This document shows positions 45,273 to 53,890 of a DNA stretch of 64,000 nt, in pieces. The notes beneath the pieces were generated by a model. That model did not search any database and was not told where the DNA came from. It saw only the letters and a list, made by a program, of their open reading frames with translations. The position numbers and the translations under genes are program-made. Source of the DNA: Pseudomonas sp. PDM14 (GTDB lineage Bacteria; Pseudomonadota; Gammaproteobacteria; Pseudomonadales; Pseudomonadaceae); the NCBI RefSeq assembly GCF_014851905.1, contig NZ_JACVAQ010000002.1, forward strand, positions 1,116,001-1,180,000. The letters are read 5' to 3'. The first letter of the stretch is position 1; every line of letters begins with the position of its first letter.

Positions 45273-45356
45273 CCCAAGGCGAGCTGGCACGATGTTCGCT
45301 TTAACCGATTCATGCAGAAACCCCGCAAGGGGTGCGGCACGACAATTTGCAATGGC

Positions 45357-45473
45357 TGACTAGGGTTCCGGCTCGACTGCTCCAGGTAGGAGACAGACGA
45401 GTGACTGGTCCGAGAGTTGGCGACCTCGTTCGGGGTTACACGGCGGGACAAAAGCCCGGGAGAACGCGCCACC
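45357..45473 (+). ncRNA. guanidine-I riboswitch (ykkC) number 2
   Basis: The same conserved core as the first: TGACTAGGGTTCCG, CTGGTCCGAGAG, ACACGG-CGGGACAAAAGCCC, GGGAGAA. The P2-like stem is longer and different in sequence. No T-run follows. A GCGC-CAC / GTG-TC-GCGC pairing downstream (about 45466-45497) could form the expression platform, so control may differ from copy 1. Confidence 0.95.
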
Positions 45474-45534
45474 TGTTGATGCAGGAAAGTGTCGCGCCGC
45501 TCCTGCCCGTATTCCCAGAACTGGAGGTTCATCC

Positions 45535-46602
45535 ATGCGCAAGTCCCTGCTGTCCTCGCTGATCGCCGCCGGCCTCGCTGCCGCCCTGAGCATCCCTGCT
45601 CACGCCGAAAAGAAAGATCACTTCAACGTCTGCTGGACCATCTACGCCGGCTGGATGCCGTGGGAATACGGCCAGGCCGAAGGCATCGTCGCCAAGTGGG
45701 CGAAGAAGTACGACATCGCCATCGAAGTGACCCAGCTCAACGACTACGTCGAGTCGATCAACCAGTACACCGCCGGCCAGTTCGATGGCTGCACCATGAC
45801 CAACATGGACGCCCTGACCATCCCCGCTGCTGGCGGCGTGGACAGTACCGCGCTGGTCATCGGCGACTTCTCCAACGGCAACGACGGCATCGTCATCAAG
45901 GGCGAGAAGAAGACCCTGGGCGACCTCAAGGGCATGGACGTCAACCTGGTCGAACTCTCCGTCTCCCACTACCTGCTCGCCCGCGGCCTGGAAAAGGCTG
46001 ACCTGAGCGAGAAGGACCTGAAAGTGGTGAACACCTCCGACGCCGACATGGTCGCCGCCTTCGCCACCGACGACGTCAAGGCGGTGGCCACCTGGAACCC
46101 GCTGCTGGCCGAAATCGAAGCCACCCCGGCGGTGACCAAGGTGTTCGACTCCAGCCAGATTCCCGGCGAGATCATCGACCTGATGGTGGTCAACAGCGAA
46201 ACCCTGAAGGACAACCCGGCCCTGGGCAAAGCCCTGACCGGCGCCTGGTACGAAATCATGGCGACCATGAGCGCCGATTCGGCCGCCGGCAAGGCTGCCC
46301 GCGAGCACATGGCCAAGGCCTCCGGCACCGACCTGGCTGGCTACGAAGCCCAGCTCGCCGCGACCAAGATGTTCTACAGCGCCAAGGATGCCGTGGCCTT
46401 TGCCAACAGCCCGAAACTGCCGGCGACCATGAGCAAGGTGGCCAGCTTCTCCTTCGACCACGGCCTGCTCGGTGAGGGCGCGCAGAGTGCCGACGCGATC
46501 GGCATGAGCTTCGCCCGCGGCGTGGTTACCGGTGACAAGAGCAACGTCAAGCTGCGCTTCGACCCGTCGTTCATGCAGATGGCGGCCGACGGCAAGCTGT
46601 AA
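45535..46602 (+). CDS. guanidine-associated ABC substrate-binding protein 2
   Basis: Paralogue of the preceding binding protein, 355 residues, with signal peptide (LIAAGLAAALSIPAHA) and matching motifs: VCWTIYAGWMPWEYG, INQYTAGQFDGCTMTNMDAL, VELSVSHYLLARGL. It is preceded by GGAGG and riboswitch 2. It is followed by a repeat element and then the permease and ATPase genes, so it is the more likely primary partner of that transporter. The ligand is inferred from the riboswitch and operon to be guanidine. Confidence 0.9.
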   Translation: MRKSLLSSLIAAGLAAALSIPAHAEKKDHFNVCWTIYAGWMPWEYGQAEGIVAKWAKKYDIAIEVTQLNDYVESINQYTAGQFDGCTMTNMDALTIPAAGGVDSTALVIGDFSNGNDGIVIKGEKKTLGDLKGMDVNLVELSVSHYLLARGLEKADLSEKDLKVVNTSDADMVAAFATDDVKAVATWNPLLAEIEATPAVTKVFDSSQIPGEIIDLMVVNSETLKDNPALGKALTGAWYEIMATMSADSAAGKAAREHMAKASGTDLAGYEAQLAATKMFYSAKDAVAFANSPKLPATMSKVASFSFDHGLLGEGAQSADAIGMSFARGVVTGDKSNVKLRFDPSFMQMAADGKL

Positions 46603-46617
46603 GGCAGCTGCCTTTAG

Positions 46618-46711
46618 CCCCCTCTCCCTCCGGGAGAGGGCTGGGGTGAGGGAGAAACCGTGCAGTTCAAAAGCCCTCACCCCTAGCCCCTCTCCCAGAG
46701 GGAGAGGGGAA
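46618..46711. repeat. CCCTCTCCCTCCGGGAGAGGG intergenic repeat, copy 1
   Basis: Left hairpin (CTCTCCCTCCGGGAGAG) plus GGGGTGAGGG, then CCCTCACCCC and a right hairpin (CTCTCCCAGAGGGAGAG). The two halves are complementary, so the whole could fold as one long stem. Copies 2 and 3 lie at 49833 and 53716. Confidence 0.85.
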
Positions 46712-46732
46712 CGTGAACGTCCGAGGAACACC

Positions 46733-47548
46733 ATGCGCCTGATCAACCGACATCCGGACCGCGGCGGCCGTCTGCTGCTGATCCTGCTGCCGTTCGCCCT
46801 GCTGCTGTTCGCCTACTTCGTGGGCTCGGCGGCGCGGCTGACGGAGAACCCCAACGACAAGCTGTTGCCCAGCGCCAGTCAGATGGTCAGCGCAATCGAC
46901 CGCCTGGCCTTCACCGAAGACAAGCGCAGCGGCAACTACCTGTTCTGGGAAGACAGCGCGGCCAGCCTCAAGCGTCTCGCCATGGGCATCGGCATCGCCG
47001 CCCTGGCCGGCCTGTGCCTGGGCATCGCGGCGGGTATCCTGCCGCTGTTCCGTGCACCGCTGTCGCCGCTGCTGACCGTGCTGTCGATGGTGCCGCCACT
47101 GGCGATCCTGCCGATCCTGTTCATCGTCTTCGGCCTCGGCGAATTGTCCAAGGTGATGCTGATCGTGATCGGCATCACCCCGGTGCTGGCCCGTGATCTG
47201 GAGCAGCGCGCCCGCGAGATTCCCACGGAAATTCTGATCAAGGCACAGACCCTTGGCGCCAGCACCTGGACCCTGATCCTCCGTGTGGTGCTGCCGCAAC
47301 TGCTGCCGCGCCTGCTGATCGCCCTGCGCCTGGTGCTCGGCTCGGCCTGGCTGTTCCTTATCGCCGCCGAAGCCATTGCCTCCACCGATGGCCTCGGCTA
47401 CCGCATCTTCCTCGTGCGTCGCTACATGGCGATGGACGTGATCCTGCCGTACGTGGTGTGGATCACCCTGCTCGCCTGGCTGATGGACCTGGGTCTGCGC
47501 CAGCTCACCCGCCTGTGCTTCCCCTGGTATGAGGGAGCGAAAGCATGA
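46733..47548 (+). CDS. ABC transporter permease (guanidine/urea-associated)
   Basis: Inner-membrane permease of 271 residues with about six helices. The start at 46733 (CGAGGAA upstream) excludes upstream frame derived from the repeat element. The BPD permease loop is visible as QRAREIPTEILIKAQTLGASTWTLILRVVLPQLLP, with the EAA-type glycine. Its gene stops 1 base into the ATPase start region (ATGA overlap). With the ATPase and the binding proteins it forms an importer. Confidence 0.9.
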   Translation: MRLINRHPDRGGRLLLILLPFALLLFAYFVGSAARLTENPNDKLLPSASQMVSAIDRLAFTEDKRSGNYLFWEDSAASLKRLAMGIGIAALAGLCLGIAAGILPLFRAPLSPLLTVLSMVPPLAILPILFIVFGLGELSKVMLIVIGITPVLARDLEQRAREIPTEILIKAQTLGASTWTLILRVVLPQLLPRLLIALRLVLGSAWLFLIAAEAIASTDGLGYRIFLVRRYMAMDVILPYVVWITLLAWLMDLGLRQLTRLCFPWYEGAKA

Positions 47549-48339
47549 GCGCCTTTATAGAAGTGAAGAATGTGTGGCAGGAATACGGCGATCAGGTCGT
47601 ATTGGAAAGGCTCAACCTGAGCATCAACGAGGGCGAGTTCTGCACCCTGGTTGGCGCCTCCGGCTGCGGCAAGTCGACCTTCCTGCGCCTGCTGCTGGGC
47701 CAGGAGCGCGCCAGCCGTGGCGAGATCCTGCTCGGTGGCCAGCCGCTGGCCGGCGAGCCGGATAGCAGCCGTGGCGTAGTGTTCCAGCGCTACTCGGTGT
47801 TCCCGCACCTGAGCGTGCTGGACAACGTCGCCATCGGCCTTGAGCTGCCGCGCTCAGCGCTGCTCGGCCGCCTGTTCGGCGCCGCCAAGCGCGACGCCCG
47901 CGCCCAGGCCGAGGTGATCCTCAAGAAGGTCGGCCTCGGCCACGCCCTCGACAAATACCCCAGCCAGCTCTCCGGCGGCATGCAGCAGCGCCTGGCCATC
48001 GCCCAGGCGCTGATCATGAAGCCGCGCGTGCTGTTGCTCGACGAACCCTTCGGCGCCCTCGATCCGGGCATCCGCAAGGACATGCACGCCCTGCTGCTGG
48101 AGCTGTGGCACGAGACCAAGCTGACCGTGTTCATGGTCACCCATGACCTGAGCGAGGGCTTCAGCCTTGGCACCCGCCTGCTGGTGTTCGACAAGACCCG
48201 CATCGACCCCCACGCGCCGAACGCCTTCGGCGCGCGCATCACCTACGACATCCCCCTGAATAGCGACCGCCGCGCCACCCGCGCCGCCGTCGAAGCGCTG
48301 CCGGCGCATGTCACCGGCACCGTGCAACCGGCCCTGTAA
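47545..48339 (+). CDS. ABC transporter ATPase (guanidine/urea-associated)
   Basis: Nucleotide-binding subunit, 264 residues, of the nitrate/taurine importer type. Walker A is GASGCGKSTFLRLLLG, the signature LSGGMQQRLAIAQAL and Walker B RVLLLDEPFGALDPG, with the switch His in VTHDLSEG. The ATG overlaps the permease stop (ATGA). It powers uptake by the upstream binding protein and permease. An insertion (RLFGAAKRDARAQAE) before the signature is within family variation. Confidence 0.93.
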   Translation: MSAFIEVKNVWQEYGDQVVLERLNLSINEGEFCTLVGASGCGKSTFLRLLLGQERASRGEILLGGQPLAGEPDSSRGVVFQRYSVFPHLSVLDNVAIGLELPRSALLGRLFGAAKRDARAQAEVILKKVGLGHALDKYPSQLSGGMQQRLAIAQALIMKPRVLLLDEPFGALDPGIRKDMHALLLELWHETKLTVFMVTHDLSEGFSLGTRLLVFDKTRIDPHAPNAFGARITYDIPLNSDRRATRAAVEALPAHVTGTVQPAL

Positions 48340-48348
48340 GGAGCAACC

Positions 48349-49077
48349 ATGACCGCATCCCTGACCCTGCGCCCCAGCCTGTACGAAGAACTCGTCCCCG
48401 GCGGTGGCCACACCTCCTTCGTCCTCAAGCGCGGCCAGCTGCTGCGCATCACCGACCTCGAAGGCGGCGCCAACGTCAGCCTGCTGCTGCTTTCCGCCGC
48501 CGAGAAAAGCGAGCGCCTGAACCTGCCCGACACCCTCAAGTGCCAGCACACCGCCAAACTCACCGCCGGCCACTGCCTGTACTCGGACATGGGTCGCGTG
48601 CTCGCCGCCATCACCGCCGACACCTGCGGCTGGCATGACAGCTTTGGTGGCGTGCTCAACGCCGAGGAAGTCAGCGAGAAGTACGGCGCCGGCCGCTACC
48701 AGGAACTGCGTAACGGCTACTTCCGCAATGGCGTGGACAACCTGCTGGTGGAAATGGGCAAGTGGAACCTGAACATCCAGGATCTGCTGATGGCGCTCAA
48801 TCTGTTCAGCAAGGTCAGCGTCGACGGCGACGGCCGCTTCCACTTCGAGCCCGGCAACTCCAAGGCCGGCGACTACATCGAGCTGTACGCGCCGATGGAC
48901 ACCCTGGTGGTGCTCACCGCCCTGCAGCACCCGCTGGACCCCAACCCGCAGTACGCACCCAAGCCGGTGCAACTGAGCTGGAGCAAGGTCGAGAGCGACG
49001 GCATCAGCGTGCTCTGCCGCACCTCGCGCCCGGAAAACGGCCGCGGCTTCCACAACACCGAACGCCTGTACATCTGA
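48349..49077 (+). CDS. DUF1989 protein, probable carboxyguanidine deiminase subunit (larger)
   Basis: 242-residue member of the urea carboxylase-associated (DUF1989) family. Conserved stretches are [51 protein letters not shown] and the late [24 protein letters not shown]. Related pairs (CgdA/CgdB) form the enzyme that deaminates carboxyguanidine to allophanate. Which subunit this corresponds to I leave open. It lies 9 bases after the ATPase gene and 10 before its smaller homologue. The Cys and His of ADTCGWHD are candidate metal or catalytic residues. Confidence 0.87.
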   Translation: MTASLTLRPSLYEELVPGGGHTSFVLKRGQLLRITDLEGGANVSLLLLSAAEKSERLNLPDTLKCQHTAKLTAGHCLYSDMGRVLAAITADTCGWHDSFGGVLNAEEVSEKYGAGRYQELRNGYFRNGVDNLLVEMGKWNLNIQDLLMALNLFSKVSVDGDGRFHFEPGNSKAGDYIELYAPMDTLVVLTALQHPLDPNPQYAPKPVQLSWSKVESDGISVLCRTSRPENGRGFHNTERLYI

Positions 49078-49087
49078 GGACGCCGAC

Positions 49088-49723
49088 ATGAGCCTTACCG
49101 CCAGCGACAAACACGCCGCCACCGCCGTCTACCGCCACGAGATCCCGGCCGGCGAGCCGTTCCTCTGCGAAGTCAAAGCCGGGCAGACCGTGCGCCTGCT
49201 CGACCTCGAAGGCAACCAGGCGGTCGACACGCTGTTCTTCAGCGCGAAAAACCCGCGCGAGCGTTACGACCCGCAACGCACCCTGCGCAAGCAGAACAGC
49301 GTGTACCTCACCACCGGCACCGTCCTCTACTCCAACCTGGGCAACCCGCTGCTGACCATCAGCGCCGACACCTGCGGCCGCCACGATACCCTCGGCGGCG
49401 CCTGCGCCCAGGAGAGCAATACGGTCAGATACGCCCTCGACAAACGCTACATGCACAGCTGCCGCGACAACTTCCTGCGCGCCAGCCTGCACGACGGTCG
49501 CCTGGAGAAGCGCGACATCGGCGCCAACATCAATTTCTTCATGAACGTGCCGGTGACGCCCGAGGGCGGCCTGACCTTCGAGGACGGCATCTCCGCACCG
49601 GGCAAGTACGTCGAGTTGGTCGCGCACATGGACGTCATCGTGCTGATCTCCAACTGCCCGCAACTGAACAACCCGTGCAACGGCTGGAACCCAACCCCGG
49701 CCGAGGTGCTGGTATGGGACTGA
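49088..49723 (+). CDS. DUF1989 protein, probable carboxyguanidine deiminase subunit (smaller)
   Basis: 211-residue homologue of the preceding gene. It has [61 protein letters not shown] and the closing [26 protein letters not shown]. The shared ADTCG-HD segment suggests a heteromer with a common fold. It acts between the carboxylase and allophanate hydrolase steps. Older annotation would call it urea carboxylase-associated protein 1. Confidence 0.87.
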   Translation: MSLTASDKHAATAVYRHEIPAGEPFLCEVKAGQTVRLLDLEGNQAVDTLFFSAKNPRERYDPQRTLRKQNSVYLTTGTVLYSNLGNPLLTISADTCGRHDTLGGACAQESNTVRYALDKRYMHSCRDNFLRASLHDGRLEKRDIGANINFFMNVPVTPEGGLTFEDGISAPGKYVELVAHMDVIVLISNCPQLNNPCNGWNPTPAEVLVWD

Positions 49724-50020
49724 ACCGGTTTATTCCGGACTTCGTCCGGAGCGCCGGGGGCCCTGCCAACCTGCGCCTGTGGCTGTACCAGCTGAGCCAG
49801 AGCCGCTCGGGCCAGTGCCTGGACGCCTCCTCCCCTCTCCCTCCGGGAGAGGGGCCGGGGGTGAGGGATGCGCGATCCAACACTGAAAGCCCCTCACCCT
49901 AACCCTGGCTACGCGCCCCGCTCCAAAGGGAGAGGGAGCAAAGCATTTCCCACCCCGGACGACCGTGGTGCAGACCGAATAGCGGCGGGACGGCCCGCCA
50001 ACCCTTTCGAGGGCAAGCAG
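49724..50020 (+). other. intergenic stretch carrying repeat copy 2
   Basis: 297 bases between the DUF1989 gene and the carboxylase. An overlapping ATG at 49714 opens a short frame ([16 protein letters not shown]...) that runs into the repeat element; I do not call it a gene. There is no promoter, so cotranscription through the gap is likely. Confidence 0.5.
49833..49938. repeat. CCCTCTCCCTCCGGGAGAGGG repeat, copy 2 (chimeric)
   Basis: The left half is intact (CCCCTCTCCCTCCGGGAGAG, then GGGGGTGAGGG). The right half is broken: after CCCTCACCCTAACCCT comes GGCTACGCGCCCCGCT before CCAAAGGGAGAGGG resumes. GCTACGCGCCCCG also occurs in the unrelated palindrome at 53670, so this copy is a hybrid. 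Confidence 0.8.
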
Positions 50021-53000
50021 ATGTTCGACAAACTCCTGATCGCCAACCGCGGCGCCATCGCCTGCCGCATCCTGCGCACCCTGCGCCAGCTCGATGTGCA
50101 GGGCGTGGCCGTGTACTCCGAGGCCGACGCCGCCAGCCTGCACATCCAGCAGGCCGATGAAGCCTTCAGCCTCGGCGAGGGTCCGGCCGCCGGCACCTAC
50201 CTGGTGGTGGACAAGATCCTCGCCGTGGCCAAGCAGACCGGCGCGAAAGCTATCCACCCCGGCTACGGCTTCCTTTCCGAGAACGCTGCCTTCGCCGAAG
50301 CCTGCGAAGCCGCCGGCATCGCCTTCGTCGGCCCGACGCCGGAGCAGCTGCGCGTATTCGGCCTGAAGCACACCGCCAGGGCGCTGGCGAAACAGCACGG
50401 CGTACCAATGCTGGAAGGCACCGAGCTGCTGGAAAACCTCGACGCCGCGCTCAAGGCTGGTGAAGAAGTCGGCTACCCGGTGATGCTGAAAAGCACCGCC
50501 GGCGGTGGCGGCATCGGCATGCGCGTGTGCAACAGCGCCGCCGAGCTGAGCGACGCCTTCGAGGCCGTCAAGCGCCTGGGGCAGAACAACTTCAGCGACA
50601 GCGGCGTGTTTATCGAGAAGTACATCCAGCGCGCCCGCCACCTGGAAGTGCAGGTGTTCGGCGACGGTAAAGGTGAAGTCCTCGCCCTGGGCGTGCGCGA
50701 CTGCTCGGTACAGCGACGCAACCAGAAAGTGCTGGAAGAAACCCCGGCACCCAACCTGCCGGCCGGCATGGCCGACGAGCTGTGCGCGGCGGCAATCAAG
50801 CTGGCCAAGGCGGTCAGCTACCGCAGCGCCGGCACCGTGGAATTCGTCTACGACAGCGAGGCCGAGCGCTTCTACTTCCTCGAAGTGAACACCCGCCTGC
50901 AGGTCGAACACGGCGTCACCGAACAGGTGTGGGGCGTCGATCTGGTGCGCTGGATGATCGAACTGGCGGCCGGCGACCTGGCCCCGCTCAGCGAACTGGC
51001 GAAAGATCTGAAACCCAGCGGCCATGCCATCCAGGCGCGTCTGTATGCCGAAGACCCGGGCCGCGACTTCCAGCCGAGCCCCGGCCTGCTCACCGCCGTG
51101 CAATTCCCGAAGGCCGACGGCAAGGCCCTGCGCATCGACACCTGGGTCGAAGCCGGCTGCGAGATTCCGCCCTACTTCGACCCGATGATCGCCAAGGTCA
51201 TCACCTGGAAGCCAACTCGCGAAGAAGCCAGCGCCGCGCTCAGCCAGGCCCTGTCCGATACCCTGCTGTACGGCGTGGAAACCAACAGCCAGTACCTGCG
51301 GCAGATCCTGGTCGACGCCCCGTTCGCCAGCGGCTCGCCATGGACCCGCTGCCTGGAAGGCCTGACCTACCAGGCGCACACCTTCGAGGTGCTCTCCGCC
51401 GGCACCCAGACCACCGTGCAGGACTTCCCCGGCCGCCTCGGTTACTGGGCAGTTGGCGTGCCGCCGTCCGGGCCGATGGACGACCGCGCGCTGCGCCTGG
51501 GCAACCGCCTGCTGGGCAATGACGAAGGCGCCGCCGGCCTGGAAATCACCATGAGCGGCCCGCTGCTGCGCTTCAACACCGATGCGGTGGTAGCGATCAC
51601 TGGCGCAGAAATCCCGCTAAGCGTGGACGGTGTGGCACAACCGCTTAACACCGCACTGCTGATCAAGGCCGGCAGCACCCTGAGCCTCGGCACCATCGCC
51701 GGTAGCGGCGCGCGCTCGTACCTGTGCCTGCGCGGCGGCCTGCAAGTGCCGGAATACCTGGGCTCGAAAAGCACCTTCACTCTCGGCCAGTTCGGCGGCC
51801 ACGGCGGCCGCGCCCTGCGTGCCGGCGACGTGCTGCATATCCCCGCTCTGAGCGATGCGAACAACGGTGCGCAACTGCCTGACGCGCTGTGCACCGCCCT
51901 GCCCGCCGTCCGGGAAATCCGCGTGATCTACGGCCCGCACGGCGCGCCGGAGTACTTCACCCCGGCCTATATCGACACCTTCCTCGCCACCGACTGGGAA
52001 GTGCACTTCAACTCCAGCCGCACCGGCGTGCGCCTGATCGGCCCCAAACCGGAGTGGGTGCGCGACAGCGGCGGCGAAGCCGGCCTGCACCCGTCGAACA
52101 TCCACGACAACCCCTATGCCATCGGCGCGGTGGATTTCACCGGCGATATGCCGGTCATCCTGGGGCCTGATGGCCCGAGCCTGGGCGGTTTCGTCTGCCC
52201 GGTGACCATCATCGAGGCCGACCTGTGGCAGCTCGGCCAGCTCAAGGCCGGCGACAAGCTGCGCTTCGTACCGGTCAACATCGACACCGCGCGCCAGCTG
52301 GCCAAGGCGCGCAAGGCCGAAGTCGCCGGGCTGGAAGCCGTCGCGGTGAGCTGGAAGCCGATCCCGCTGGAGCCGCCGGTGATCCTCGACATCGGCAGCC
52401 AGGACAAGCGCCTGGTCGCCCGCCTCTCCGGCGACACCCACCTGCTGCTGGAAATCGGCCAGGCCGAGCTGGACCTGGTGCTGCGTTTCCGTGGCCATGC
52501 GCTGATGCAGGCGCTGGAGGCGAAGAACCTCAACGGCGTGATCGACCTGACTCCGGGCATCCGTTCGCTGCAGGTGCACTACCAGCCGGAAACCCTGTCA
52601 CTGGCCAACCTGCTGGCGGTGGTGATCGGCGAGTGGGACGCAGTGTGCAACGCCCAGGACCTCAAGGTGCCATCGCGCATCGTCCACCTGCCGCTGTCCT
52701 GGGACGACCCGGCCTGCCAGTTGGCCATCGACAAGTACATGACCACGGTGCGCAAGGACGCACCCTGGTGCCCGAGCAATCTGGAGTTCATCCGCCGCAT
52801 CAACGACCTGCCCAACCTGGATGAGGTCTACAAGACCGTGTTCGACGCCAGCTATCTGGTGATGGGCTTGGGCGACGTCTACCTCGGCGCACCGGTGGCC
52901 ACGCCGCTGGACCCGCGCCATCGTCTGGTGACCACCAAGTACAACCCGGCACGCACCTGGACCGCCGAAAACTCGGTGGGCATCGGCGGCGCCTACATGT

Positions 53001-53620
53001 GCGTGTACGGCATGGAAGGCCCCGGCGGTTACCAGTTCGTCGGCCGCACCCTGCAGATGTGGAACCGCTACCGCGAAGTCGCCGCCTTCCATGGCAAGCC
53101 CTGGCTGCTGCGCTTCTTCGACCAGATCCGCTTCTACCCGGTGGCGGCCGAAGAGCTGCTGCAGATCCGCCGCGACTTCCCGCTCGGCCGCTATGAACTG
53201 CGTATCGAAGACAGCGAACTGGCCCTGGCCGACTACCAGGACTTCCTCACCGAGGAAGCCGAGGGCATCGACGCCTTCCGCACCCAGCAACGCGCCGCCT
53301 TCGACGCCGAGCGCCAGCGCTGGATCGCCTCCGGCCAGGCTCATTACGAGAGCGAGGAAGTAGTCGCCGAACTGGGTGACGACGCCCCGCTCACGGCCGG
53401 CCAGCACAGCATCGACAGCCACATCGCTGGCAACCTCTGGCAGGTGCAGGTCGAGGAAGGCAGCACGGTGAAGGCTGGCGATGTGCTGGTGATCCTCGAG
53501 TCGATGAAGATGGAAATCCCCCTGCTCGCCCCGCGCGACGGCGTGGTGCGCGAAGTCCGCGTACAGCCTGGCTCGCCGGTGCGTGCCGGCCAGCGCGTGG
53601 TGGTGCTGGAAGAGGCCTGA
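50021..53620 (+). CDS. biotin-dependent guanidine (urea-type) carboxylase
   Basis: 1199-residue multidomain enzyme that carboxylates guanidine, or urea, with ATP and bicarbonate. The biotin carboxylase domain (about 1-450) has KLLIANRGAIACRILR, the ATP-grasp loop STAGGGGIGMRV and EVNTRLQVEHGVTEQVWGVDL. The KipI/KipA-like carboxyltransferase follows (GRLGYWAVGVPPSGPMDDRALR; later LPLSWDDPACQLAIDKY and LLRFFDQIRFYPV). The C-terminal biotinyl domain carries ILESMKMEIPL with the biotinylated Lys. The riboswitches, DUF1989 pair and absence of urease genes here favour guanidine. The discriminating active-site residue was not checked against references. Confidence 0.9.
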   Translation: MFDKLLIANRGAIACRILRTLRQLDVQGVAVYSEADAASLHIQQADEAFSLGEGPAAGTYLVVDKILAVAKQTGAKAIHPGYGFLSENAAFAEACEAAGIAFVGPTPEQLRVFGLKHTARALAKQHGVPMLEGTELLENLDAALKAGEEVGYPVMLKSTAGGGGIGMRVCNSAAELSDAFEAVKRLGQNNFSDSGVFIEKYIQRARHLEVQVFGDGKGEVLALGVRDCSVQRRNQKVLEETPAPNLPAGMADELCAAAIKLAKAVSYRSAGTVEFVYDSEAERFYFLEVNTRLQVEHGVTEQVWGVDLVRWMIELAAGDLAPLSELAKDLKPSGHAIQARLYAEDPGRDFQPSPGLLTAVQFPKADGKALRIDTWVEAGCEIPPYFDPMIAKVITWKPTREEASAALSQALSDTLLYGVETNSQYLRQILVDAPFASGSPWTRCLEGLTYQAHTFEVLSAGTQTTVQDFPGRLGYWAVGVPPSGPMDDRALRLGNRLLGNDEGAAGLEITMSGPLLRFNTDAVVAITGAEIPLSVDGVAQPLNTALLIKAGSTLSLGTIAGSGARSYLCLRGGLQVPEYLGSKSTFTLGQFGGHGGRALRAGDVLHIPALSDANNGAQLPDALCTALPAVREIRVIYGPHGAPEYFTPAYIDTFLATDWEVHFNSSRTGVRLIGPKPEWVRDSGGEAGLHPSNIHDNPYAIGAVDFTGDMPVILGPDGPSLGGFVCPVTIIEADLWQLGQLKAGDKLRFVPVNIDTARQLAKARKAEVAGLEAVAVSWKPIPLEPPVILDIGSQDKRLVARLSGDTHLLLEIGQAELDLVLRFRGHALMQALEAKNLNGVIDLTPGIRSLQVHYQPETLSLANLLAVVIGEWDAVCNAQDLKVPSRIVHLPLSWDDPACQLAIDKYMTTVRKDAPWCPSNLEFIRRINDLPNLDEVYKTVFDASYLVMGLGDVYLGAPVATPLDPRHRLVTTKYNPARTWTAENSVGIGGAYMCVYGMEGPGGYQFVGRTLQMWNRYREVAAFHGKPWLLRFFDQIRFYPVAAEELLQIRRDFPLGRYELRIEDSELALADYQDFLTEEAEGIDAFRTQQRAAFDAERQRWIASGQAHYESEEVVAELGDDAPLTAGQHSIDSHIAGNLWQVQVEEGSTVKAGDVLVILESMKMEIPLLAPRDGVVREVRVQPGSPVRAGQRVVVLEEA

Positions 53621-53634
53621 AGCAGTACGGACCC

Positions 53635-53692
53635 GTAGGGTGGGCCACGCGGTGGATGGAAAACGCCAGCTACGCGCCCCGATCCACCCTAC
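53635..53692. repeat. palindromic GTAGGGTGG element
   Basis: Arms GTAGGGTGG (53635-53643) and CCACCCTAC (53684-53692), 14 bases after the carboxylase stop. It is related to the GTAGGGTGCG element at 7391. Its interior contains GCTACGCGCCCCG, which reappears inside repeat copy 2. Confidence 0.7.
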
Positions 53693-53715
53693 GAATTTGA
53701 GCCACACACGGACTA

Positions 53716-53822
53716 CCCCCTCTCCCTCCGGGAGAGGGCCGGGGTGAGGGAGCGAGATCGGTCGCTGCGACAAGGTGGCCGACGAAAGCCCCTCACCCTA
53801 ACCCTCTCCCAAAGGGAGAGGG
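53716..53822. repeat. CCCTCTCCCTCCGGGAGAGGG repeat, copy 3
   Basis: Intact copy: left hairpin CCTCTCCCTCCGGGAGAGG with GGGGTGAGGG, and right half CCCTCACCCTAACCC followed by a TCTCCCAAAGGGAGA hairpin. It lies between the carboxylase and allophanate hydrolase genes. Confidence 0.87.
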
Positions 53823-53890
53823 AACGAACCGTAGGCTGGGTCAGGCTCTATCGACCCAGCACGAACTCGCAAGAAACGAGGAAGCCTGAC

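Noticed and set aside
49714..49902. Short frame starting [16 protein letters not shown] after the smaller DUF1989 gene
   Set aside because: Its second half is translated repeat element and there is no recognised family; I could not support it as a gene.
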